Assembly: GCA_964587525.1 (NCBI GenBank)
Contig: CAZPLZ010000048.1
Span: 1-19,511, forward strand
Length of the DNA stretch: 19,511 nucleotides
Direction: 5' to 3'
Source: CAZPLZ01 sp964587525
GTDB taxonomy: Bacteria > Oederibacteriota > CAKKQC01
Shown in pieces: positions 13,416-19,511 of the stretch. Position 1 is the stretch's first letter. Each line of letters opens with the position of its first letter. The position numbers and the translations under genes are program-made. The notes under the pieces were generated by a model. That model was not told the DNA's origin, did not search any database, and was given only the letters and a program-made list of their open reading frames with translations.

Positions 13416-15176
13416 ATGCCTGGGCCTGCAAATCTTCATACGTGGGTTGAAGAAGTGGCCAAGCACACTGAGCCAAAACGTATCGTCTGGTGTGATGGGT
13501 CGGATGGGGAATACCATCAACTGATCGAGGATATGCAGGACAACCGGTCGCTGATCCGCTTGAATCAGAAAGCGTTCCCTGGTTGCTACCTGCACCGGAG
13601 CCATCCGAACGATGTCGCTCGAGCTGAAAAACTGACCTTTATCTGCACGCCTCGGCAGGTGGATGCCGGCCCTTCCAACAACTGGATGTCGCCCATGCAA
13701 GCGCAGTCCCGGGTGTGGCCGCTCTTCAAAGCCGCGATGCGGGAACGCACCATGTATGTCGTTCCGTATCTCATGGGCCCCGCTGGTTCGCCGCTTAGCC
13801 GGGCCGGGGTTGAATTGACCGACAGTCCCTACGTCGTGGTGAGCATGCGGATTATGTGCCGGATGGGCCGTGTGGCCATGGAACACATCGAACAGACGGG
13901 CGAATTTGTCAAAGCGCTGCACTCGATGAGCGATCTCTCTCCCGAGCGGCGGTTTATCCTGCACTTTCCGAAAGACGGTGAAATCTGGAGTATCGGTTCG
14001 GGGTATGGTGGCAACGCGCTCCTCGGAAAAAAGTGTCACGCCCTTCGAATCGCGAGCGTGGAAGCCTGTAAAGCAGGATGGCTCGCCGAGCACATGTTGA
14101 TTGTGGGTGTCGAAAGCCCTGACGGTGAGGTGTCGTATATCGCAGCAGCGTTTCCGAGTGCCTGTGGGAAAACCAATCTGGCTATGCTTCAACCTCCGGC
14201 TGAGATGAAAGGTTACAAAGTCTTCACTGTCGGTGACGACATCGCCTGGATGCGCTGGGGGGAGGACGGCCGTCTGTACGCGGTGAACCCCGAAGCGGGG
14301 TTCTTCGGTGTCGTGCCGCTGACGAGCATGAAAACGAATCCAAACGCCATGACCACGATCCGGCGTAATACGATCTTTGTCAATATCGCCATGACCGAGG
14401 ACGGCATGCCGTGGTGGGAGGGGATGGATGGCTCTGTTCCGCACGAAGCCTTGGACTGGAAAGGGCATCCCTGGACACCAGCCTCGGATGAAAAGGCCGC
14501 GCATCCCAATTCGCGATATACAACCCCAGCGAAGCAGTGCCCTTGCATCTCCCCGCACTGGGAGGACCCCGAGGGTGTTCCGATCTCCGCGATCGTATTT
14601 GGGGGACGGCGCGCCCGGCTGGCGCCGCTTGTGTACGAGTCGCTGAACTGGTCGCATGGGGTCTATGTCGGCGCAGGGATGGCCACGGAAACCACCGCGG
14701 CGCAATCCGGCGCGGTGGGAATGACCCGCCGTGACCCGATGGCGATGTTGCCGTTCTGCGGGTACAACATGGGGGATTACTTTGCGCACTGGCTGGCGCA
14801 GGGATCCCGGCAAGGTCTCAAACTGCCGAAAATCTTTCACGTGAACTGGTTCAGGACTGACGCGGAGAACAATTACCTCTGGCCTGGGTTCGGCCAGAAC
14901 CTCCGGGTCCTGAAATGGATCATTGACCGTTGCCACGGGAAAGCCGATGCGGTAGAAACGCCGATCGGATTCGTCCCCTCGCGCCAGGCCCTGGATCTGG
15001 AAGGGCTGTCGCTCTCACCGGAAGTTATGCGTGAGCTTTTGGAGGTGGATAATGACGCCTGGCAAGCGGAGGTGGAGGAACACAAGGCTTTCTTCGGATC
15101 CTTTGGCAAACGGTTGCCGGCGGAGCTGCAGCGTGAGATGGACGCGCTGAAGACCCGGCTCACTTCTATAATGTGA
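13416..15176 (+). CDS. pckG: Phosphoenolpyruvate carboxykinase (GTP)
   Basis: A 586-residue cytoplasmic enzyme interconverting oxaloacetate + GTP and PEP + GDP + CO2. Family blocks in order: IVWCDGSDGEYHQLIEDM, the RSHPNDVARAEKLTFICTP region, the P-loop/hyper-reactive cysteine FPSACGKTN (246-254, Cys250, Lys252), VGDDIAWMRWGEDGRLYAVN with metal-binding Asp, NPEAGFFGVVPLTS, and the PFCGYNMGDYFAHWL and NWFRTD segments near the C-terminus. The length is normal. ATG 13416 is the only start giving the full N-terminus, and no Shine-Dalgarno precedes it. The Rieske gene follows 33 bases later and is probably co-transcribed. Confidence 0.96.
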   Translation: MPGPANLHTWVEEVAKHTEPKRIVWCDGSDGEYHQLIEDMQDNRSLIRLNQKAFPGCYLHRSHPNDVARAEKLTFICTPRQVDAGPSNNWMSPMQAQSRVWPLFKAAMRERTMYVVPYLMGPAGSPLSRAGVELTDSPYVVVSMRIMCRMGRVAMEHIEQTGEFVKALHSMSDLSPERRFILHFPKDGEIWSIGSGYGGNALLGKKCHALRIASVEACKAGWLAEHMLIVGVESPDGEVSYIAAAFPSACGKTNLAMLQPPAEMKGYKVFTVGDDIAWMRWGEDGRLYAVNPEAGFFGVVPLTSMKTNPNAMTTIRRNTIFVNIAMTEDGMPWWEGMDGSVPHEALDWKGHPWTPASDEKAAHPNSRYTTPAKQCPCISPHWEDPEGVPISAIVFGGRRARLAPLVYESLNWSHGVYVGAGMATETTAAQSGAVGMTRRDPMAMLPFCGYNMGDYFAHWLAQGSRQGLKLPKIFHVNWFRTDAENNYLWPGFGQNLRVLKWIIDRCHGKADAVETPIGFVPSRQALDLEGLSLSPEVMRELLEVDNDAWQAEVEEHKAFFGSFGKRLPAELQREMDALKTRLTSIM

Positions 15177-15209
15177 CCGTCACAGGAGCATTCACATAGG
15201 AGGACAGAA

Positions 15210-17000
15210 ATGACAACACAATCTGCTGCCAGCGCGAGTGTGCAAGCTCAAAGTTATGTATGGGCTACGACGCTGAATGAGTTGCAGGCACGTGGCTGCT
15301 TGGTTGTTCAGCTCAACGGGCACACCGTTGCTCTGTTTCGGCATGAGGGAAAAGTCTACGCCATCGACAACCGCTGTCCTCACATGGGTTTCCCACTGGA
15401 TCGGGGGACCGTGCGCAACGGTATCCTCACGTGTCACTGGCATCACGCCAGGTTCGACCTGGCCAGCGGTGGCACGTTTGATCAGTTTGCTGACGATGTT
15501 CGCGCCTTCCCCGTCGAGCTCCGGGATGGAGAGGTGTGGGTGGACGTGGCACCCTATGGCGATCCCCTCGCCCGCCCGCGCCAGCGTCTGCGAGACGGGC
15601 TGGAGCGGGCCATCTCATTGGTCATTGCCAAAGCGGTCATCAACTTGGAAGAGCAAGGTGACACCTTAGAATCGTTTCGCGCCGGGCTGGACTTTGGGGT
15701 GCGTTACCGCCAGGCGGGCTGGGGTTCAGGCCTCACGATCCATGTCTGCATGATGAACCTTAAGCCCTACCTCATGGCAGAAGACCGGCCACGCGCCCTC
15801 TATCATGGTCTGTCTGACGTGGCTCAGAATTCCGCTGGCAGTCCAACTCGTTTTATCGTGCAGCCGCTGCCTGGTCAAACCACCGACATCGCCACGCTCA
15901 GCGGTTGGTTCCGGCAGTTCATCAAAGTCCGGGATGCCGAAGGGGCCGAGCGGTGTGTGGTCTCTGCCGTGCGGGCTGGGGCGAAGCATCGGCAGATGGC
16001 CGATATGCTCTTCGCAGCCGCCACCGACCATCGCTACATCGATATTGGGCACCCGCTTGATTTCACCAACAAGGCTCTGGAGGCCCTGGACATTGCTGGG
16101 TGGGAGCGGGCCGAGATGGTCCTGACCAGCCTGGTCGCAGGGTATGCCAGAGCCGCCCGCATGAATGAATCCAACACTTGGCGCCATCCCATAGACCTGG
16201 TGGCGATTCTGGAGCGAGCCTTCGAGGCGCTGCCTGCGGCCCTGGAATCGGGACGGAAACAGCGAGGGGAGTGGAACGGCCGTGAGGCGCTGGTCCCAGT
16301 GGTGATGGGCGAAGATCCGCAGGCCATCGCGGACGCGCTGCTGGGTGCCCTGCGCGAGGGGGCTACGGAGGAGCAGGTGGCCGGGTCAGTGGCCTATGCC
16401 GCCGCTCTGCGTATTGCTCGCTTCCATACCAGTAATGAGTTCGCAGACTGGGACACAGCCCTGCATACCTTCACCTTCGCCAACGCGGTCCACCAGGGGT
16501 TGCGCCGTTCACCAACGGCGGAATTGACGCGCGGGGTCTTCGATGCCGCGATGAGTGTCTACCTGGACCGTTTCCTGAACATACCTGCGGCCCGCGTACC
16601 TGAACCAAATGGTAAAGTTGCGGATCCAAAAGCAGCGCTGGCTGAGCTCTCGCCGTTGCTGAATCAGCAACAGCAGGTCAACCAGGCGGGGGAATTGGTG
16701 GCCCGCTACCTCTACGGCGGCGGGGCCCCGGAGCGGTTGTTGGAAGTCATGGGAGGTCTTCTGTTGAGGGAGGACCGGGATTTTCATACGGTTCAAACCA
16801 TGGAGACCGCGTTCCGCCAATACGCGCTGTTGAAAGGCACCCCGGCCAGCGTCCACGTGCTGGTGGCTGCTGCCCGTTATCTGGCCGCGCATGCACCGAC
16901 GGTTCGCCGCCAGGGCCAGACCTACCAGATCGCCCTCCGCCTGCACCGTGGCGAATCGCTCTTCGAGGAGCCAGAGGAAAGTAGGAGTCAGACCAAGTAG
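15210..17000 (+). CDS. Rieske [2Fe-2S] protein with large helical domain of unknown function
   Basis: A 596-residue soluble protein with no signal peptide. Residues about 17-115 are a Rieske ferredoxin-type domain with intact ligands Cys56, His58 (CPHMGFPL) and Cys75, His78 (CHWHHARFD). The remaining 480 residues are mainly helical. Two stretches look like repeats: 253-296 (AVRAGAKHRQMADMLFAAA, then IGHPLDFTNKALEAL) and 378-431 (LGALREGATEEQVAGSVAYA, then ALHTFTFANAVHQGL), each with a conserved-looking His (281 and 419) before a Phe-x-Asn segment. The RALYHGLSDVAQNSAG block (195-210) and the IGHPLDF motif loosely recall questin-oxidase-like proteins; that is a guess. An AGGAGG Shine-Dalgarno precedes ATG 15210. 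It follows pckG closely. Confidence 0.8.
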   Translation: MTTQSAASASVQAQSYVWATTLNELQARGCLVVQLNGHTVALFRHEGKVYAIDNRCPHMGFPLDRGTVRNGILTCHWHHARFDLASGGTFDQFADDVRAFPVELRDGEVWVDVAPYGDPLARPRQRLRDGLERAISLVIAKAVINLEEQGDTLESFRAGLDFGVRYRQAGWGSGLTIHVCMMNLKPYLMAEDRPRALYHGLSDVAQNSAGSPTRFIVQPLPGQTTDIATLSGWFRQFIKVRDAEGAERCVVSAVRAGAKHRQMADMLFAAATDHRYIDIGHPLDFTNKALEALDIAGWERAEMVLTSLVAGYARAARMNESNTWRHPIDLVAILERAFEALPAALESGRKQRGEWNGREALVPVVMGEDPQAIADALLGALREGATEEQVAGSVAYAAALRIARFHTSNEFADWDTALHTFTFANAVHQGLRRSPTAELTRGVFDAAMSVYLDRFLNIPAARVPEPNGKVADPKAALAELSPLLNQQQQVNQAGELVARYLYGGGAPERLLEVMGGLLLREDRDFHTVQTMETAFRQYALLKGTPASVHVLVAAARYLAAHAPTVRRQGQTYQIALRLHRGESLFEEPEESRSQTK

Positions 17001-17054
17001 AGTTTTCCAGAACCAACATATCTTCGTCAGTGAGGCTTGGATCGCGGTGGCGGC

Positions 17055-17083
17055 TTGGTATTTTCCAGGCGGGGTGCTATAAG
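17055..17083 (+). promoter_or_regulatory. Candidate promoter of the radical SAM gene
   Basis: TTGGTA (17055-17060, 4/6), exactly 17 bp, then TATAAG (17078-17083, 5/6). The -10 ends eight bases before ATG 17092. No Shine-Dalgarno is visible, so the message may be leaderless. Confidence 0.5.
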
Positions 17084-17091
17084 TCGTAGTG

Positions 17092-18660
17092 ATGAGCGTG
17101 CGGCGTCTACATGTTGGTGTCGTTGACCTTGTCGCGAAGGCACCCACCCGGACCCTCTACGCCAGGGCCATGAACGCCAACCTCGCGAGCATCATGCCGC
17201 AGGCCGTCGCGGTCTGGTGCGAGGAGGCGGGCCACGAGGTGCACTTCGTCTGTTATACCGGCCTGGAAGACCTCCTTGAAGAAATGCCTTCCAACATGGA
17301 CATCCTGTTCATCGGGGCCTTCACGCAGTCGGCCCAACTTGCCTACGCGTTGAGTGCCATGTTCCGGCGGCGCGGCGCGGTCACGGTGCTGGGCGGCCCC
17401 CATGCGCGCTGCTATCCAGACGATGCGCGCAAGTATTTTGACTATGTCCTGGGTTTCACCGATGGCGACGTCATCAAGGATGTCCTGAAAGATTGCGTTC
17501 CTCACAGGCCCCTGGGTGTTCATCTGGCCGCCGATCGTCAGCCCCTGTCTCTTCCCGGCGTGCGGGAGCGGTGGAAGTACATCGAGCCCACCTTGTCCAA
17601 AGCCGCCACGAGCTTCAAGGTGATTCCGATGATCGCAAGCATGGGTTGTCCGTACACGTGCAGTTTCTGCATTGATTCCGTGGTCGATTACCAGCCGCTC
17701 GGGTACGACCAGATGCGCGAGGACCTTCGTTTCATCGTGGCCAAGCAGCGGCATTCGACCGTGGGATGGCACGACCCCAACTACGGCGTTCGCTTCAACG
17801 ACTGCCTGAGCGTGATCGAGGATACCGTTCCTCCGGGGCGGATTCACTTCATCGCGGAAAGCAGCCTCGCCCTTCTGGCCGAACCGAACCTCAAGCGCAT
17901 GAGCAAGGCCGGGTTTGTGGCCCTCCTCCCGGGGGTTGAGTCCTGGTACTCGCTGGGGAACAAGTCCAGAACCGGGTCCAAGCAGGGAATGGACAAGGTC
18001 AAGCAGGTCTCGGAGCACATGAACATGATTTTGCGATACGTCCCCTATCTGCAAGCCAACTTCGTGCTGGGCCTGGACGTGGACGAAGGGGCGGAGCCTT
18101 TTGAGCTGACGAAACAGTTTTTATTCAAATCACCGGGGGCCTTCCCCGCCTACTCGCTGCTCTCCGCTTTCGGGGAGGCCGCGCCGCTGAATCTTGAGCT
18201 CCAGAGAGCGGGCCGTGTCCTCCCGTTCCCGTTCCACTTTTTGAACAACAACCACGCGATGAACGTGAAGCCGAAGAACTACGGCTGGATTGAGTTCTAC
18301 GATCGGGTCATTGACCTCACGCAATACTCCTTCTCATGGAAGGTGATCTTCCGCCGTGCCTGTGCGACACAGAGGCTCGTGCCGCTGTGGATGAATTTTG
18401 TGAGGGCGGTATCTTCAGAAGGTTTCGGACGCCTCAGGTACTACAAGACCATTCGGCGCCTCCTGGAGTCCGACGTGTCGATGCGCCGTTTCTTCGAGGG
18501 GGAGACCGACACCGTGCCGTCTTTCTTCATGAATCGCCTGAAGCAGGACCTTGGGCCCCTGTGGGACTTTCTTCCTCCCGGGGCGGTGCAACATGACCCG
18601 AACGCTTACGTGAAGCGGGTGGAAAGTGAGCGGGCCCCCGTCCTGCTGGCGGCCCCGTAG
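17092..18660 (+). CDS. B12-binding-domain-type radical SAM protein of unknown function
   Basis: A 522-residue protein. The N-terminus (about 1-150) has the Rossmann-like B12-binding-domain layout (MDILFIGAFTQSAQLAYALS and GAVTVLGGPHARCYPDDARK) but lacks the DxHxxG cobalamin motif. The radical SAM core carries CPYTCSFC (Cys186, Cys190, Cys193), followed by VGWHDPNYGVRF and an LPGVESWYSLGNKS segment. The C-terminal 170 residues (with FPFHFLNNNHAMNVKPKNYG) are typical of long radical SAM proteins of the B12-binding group. These enzymes methylate, cyclise or modify lipids and natural products; the substrate here is unknown. GTG 17089 directly precedes the chosen ATG. It stands alone, after the Rieske gene and before a long intergenic region. 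Confidence 0.85.
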   Translation: MSVRRLHVGVVDLVAKAPTRTLYARAMNANLASIMPQAVAVWCEEAGHEVHFVCYTGLEDLLEEMPSNMDILFIGAFTQSAQLAYALSAMFRRRGAVTVLGGPHARCYPDDARKYFDYVLGFTDGDVIKDVLKDCVPHRPLGVHLAADRQPLSLPGVRERWKYIEPTLSKAATSFKVIPMIASMGCPYTCSFCIDSVVDYQPLGYDQMREDLRFIVAKQRHSTVGWHDPNYGVRFNDCLSVIEDTVPPGRIHFIAESSLALLAEPNLKRMSKAGFVALLPGVESWYSLGNKSRTGSKQGMDKVKQVSEHMNMILRYVPYLQANFVLGLDVDEGAEPFELTKQFLFKSPGAFPAYSLLSAFGEAAPLNLELQRAGRVLPFPFHFLNNNHAMNVKPKNYGWIEFYDRVIDLTQYSFSWKVIFRRACATQRLVPLWMNFVRAVSSEGFGRLRYYKTIRRLLESDVSMRRFFEGETDTVPSFFMNRLKQDLGPLWDFLPPGAVQHDPNAYVKRVESERAPVLLAAP

Positions 18661-18823
18661 GTCCGGGGCGGGCTCACGAATCGGGCGCGAGGTCTAACCG
18701 TGAGCGCGCCTTGGGACCCGCGTGGATGAAGGAAATATGCAGATTCTATAGATAGTGGTTCCCTCGCTCGAAAACACAAGATGTGGGGTGGAAATTTTGA
18801 GAACATATCTTAAATCGCTTGAC

Positions 18824-18860
18824 GCACGGTGCGCCCTGCCTTACTCTAAGCAGGCCGTGC
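18824..18860 (+). other. Hairpin 1 in the intergenic region
   Basis: GCACGG (18824-18829) pairs with CCGTGC (18855-18860); inside, CCTG/CAGG and CTTA/TAAG pair around the triloop CTC. A five-base bulge (TGCGC) and a single bulged C lie on the 5' side. No T-run follows, so it is a structured element rather than a simple terminator. Confidence 0.55.
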
Positions 18861-18958
18861 TTATGGGATCATAACCAGAGTATAGTCTTGCCATCGGTGG
18901 AAAACCTGGCGAAGAAAAAATATTTCGATTGATTGAATAATTGCAGTACCCGGGTCTG

Positions 18959-18979
18959 CTCCTGAGACCGCCTCAGGAG
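18959..18979 (+). other. Hairpin 2 in the intergenic region
   Basis: A perfect 8-bp stem CTCCTGAG / CTCAGGAG with loop ACCGC. The 3' arm contains AGGAG just before an ATG (18982), so it could hide a ribosome binding site, but the frame from that ATG has only 13 codons. Confidence 0.55.
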
Positions 18980-19004
18980 TTATGACACACCGGAGGGAAA
19001 AGAA

Positions 19005-19136
19005 GTGGAAGAAGGCCCCGTAAAGTTGGCGCGTGTGAAGCGTATAAATAATGGTACGCGCTGGCTCTGCGGGGTTTTTGTTTTTCTCCTATCACAGGTG
19101 CAAAGCAGTTTAAGAGGTCATCGAAAGTGCAGTTAA
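19005..19136 (+). CDS. Possible 43-residue signal-peptide-like small protein
   Basis: GTG 19005 lies seven bases after GGAGGG (18992-18997), a good Shine-Dalgarno. The frame reads MEEGPVKLARVKRINNG, a hydrophobic stretch WLCGVFVFLLSQVQS, then 11 more residues to TAA 19134-19136. It looks like a signal peptide without a mature part and overlaps the start of the next gene by ten bases. It may be a real small protein, a remnant, or chance from the T-rich terminator-like stretch. Confidence 0.3.
   Translation: MEEGPVKLARVKRINNGTRWLCGVFVFLLSQVQSSLRGHRKCS
19016..19085 (+). terminator. Candidate terminator or RNA 3' end
   Basis: CCCCG (19016-19020) pairs with CGGGG (19070-19074 region); after a symmetric 7/7 internal loop, GGCGCGT pairs with ACGCGCT (7 bp, one G-U) around a 21-base loop. 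TTTTTGTTTTT follows at once. The distal stem is short and the loop large, so termination is uncertain, and the same bases can be read as the coding sequence of a small exported peptide (19005-19136). Confidence 0.35.
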
Positions 19137-19511
19137 GATCAAGCCCGGGGTGGCAGTGTCATTACCCTGGCGACCCGTCGTCTGTCTTTCCCCGCTTCTT
19201 CTCCTTCCTTGGTCTGCTCGTCGTATTGCCAGTTGCCCTCTGCGTTGCCGAAACCAGAATCTCCACCTTTACGACTCCGCTGACGAAATCCGGTAGTCCA
19301 TGGATCATCGAGCAGTCGATCACGGTCCCAGCAGGTCAGACCCTCGTTGTTGAACCAGGAGCCGAAGTTCAGTTCAACTCGGGGACGGAACTTCTCATTG
19401 CTGGCGGGATTCCCGGAGGTCACTTGGAGGCGGTTGGGATGGCGCTGGAGCCGATCGTGTTCACGAGTACAAGTACAGGAATCGCACCGGACTTCAAGGC
19501 GGCAGGGCAGT
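19127..19511 (+). CDS. Exported, probable parallel beta-helix protein (partial, N-terminus)
   Basis: The frame runs open to the window end (128 complete codons). GTG 19127 follows AAGAGGT by about ten bases. Residues about 24-43 are a hydrophobic export signal (FFSFLGLLVVLPVALCVA), with a rather long and non-basic n-region, so a start further downstream at a non-ATG codon is possible. The mature part shows ITVPAGQTLVVEPGAEVQF, then NSGTELLIAGGI and LEPIVFTSTSTG. This pattern of a 'linked to PG..V.F' rung followed by 'PI.FTS' is typical of right-handed parallel beta-helix or Pel-like surface proteins. The repeats and C-terminus lie outside the window. Confidence 0.65.
   Translation, partial: MQLRSSPGWQCHYPGDPSSVFPRFFSFLGLLVVLPVALCVAETRISTFTTPLTKSGSPWIIEQSITVPAGQTLVVEPGAEVQFNSGTELLIAGGIPGGHLEAVGMALEPIVFTSTSTGIAPDFKAAGQ

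Larger units (their letters stand above)
18661..19126. other. Intergenic region with three possible RNA structures
   Basis: No long gene is seen in these 466 bases. The parts are AT-richer than the flanking genes (for example 18901-18940). Hairpins lie at 18824-18860, 18959-18979 and 19016-19073, and a short TTATG-GGAT-CATAA hairpin at 18861-18874. A GCTCACG/CGTGAGC pair (near 18672 and 18700) lies just after the radical SAM stop. No match to a known riboswitch class was recognised. One small open frame (19005-19136) overlaps the third structure. Confidence 0.5.

Noticed and set aside
13326..14936. 536-codon open frame antisense to pckG
   Set aside because: It lies opposite a full-length, motif-complete PEP carboxykinase and its product is His/Arg/Pro-rich with no recognisable domain, as expected of a shadow frame in GC-rich DNA.
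18740..18752. TCTATAGA palindrome as a -10 promoter
   Set aside because: No matching -35 and no gene at a sensible distance.
1..19511. CRISPR arrays, tRNA or rRNA genes, transposases, prophage or defence genes
   Set aside because: Looked for on both strands; no regularly spaced repeats, cloverleaf other than the tmRNA ends, or matching protein motifs were seen.

Overview
The window (about 60% GC by eye) is an ordinary chromosomal stretch of a Gram-negative bacterium, shown by a LolA-type lipoprotein carrier, a PilB/GspE ATPase and RodZ. A biotin cluster that uses a BioU-like protein instead of BioA, a GTP-type PEP carboxykinase and an AURKAIP1/COX24-type mini ribosomal protein would suit a Nitrospirota or Methylomirabilota (NC10) relative. 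That placement is an inference of low certainty.

Layout. 1-1917: the end of ftsK, then lolA and rodZ (cell division and envelope), with a REP-like palindrome wedged into the lolA/rodZ junction. 1954-3638: a GAF-GAF-ANTAR regulator whose stop codon forms part of the ssrA promoter, then the tmRNA gene. 3754-7821: a TPR protein, a PilB/GspE ATPase, a stand-alone cyclic-nucleotide-binding domain and a HAD-family protein. 7829-12825: a probable BirA operator, then bioB, a BioU-like gene, bioF, bioD, a hotdog thioesterase and a small membrane protein, tightly packed. 12859-13316: an unannotated 29-residue bS22/mS38-like protein gene, convergent with an FtsB/DivIC gene. 13325-17000: a divergent promoter region with a perfect 14-bp inverted repeat, then pckG and a Rieske protein of unknown function. 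17092-18660: a radical SAM protein. 18661-19126: intergenic DNA with three possible RNA hairpins. 19127-19511: the start of an exported, probable beta-helix protein, cut by the window edge.

How the genes work together. BioF makes KAPA, the BioU-like protein would turn it into DAPA (replacing BioA), BioD closes the ureido ring and BioB inserts sulfur. All four lie behind one operator. PckG joins PEP and oxaloacetate. LolA, RodZ, FtsK and FtsB serve the envelope and division, and tmRNA rescues stalled ribosomes.

The points most worth following are the BioU-like gene with a lysine at residue 122 and its BirA-type operator; REP-like insertions at two ATGA gene junctions; a set of -10 boxes lying only 7-9 nt before start codons, which suggests leaderless mRNAs; the mini ribosomal protein gene; and the Rieske protein with its repeated His-containing helical region. 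I see no clearly undescribed system such as a new defence island. The Rieske protein and the 18.7-19.1 kb structured region are the least explained parts.
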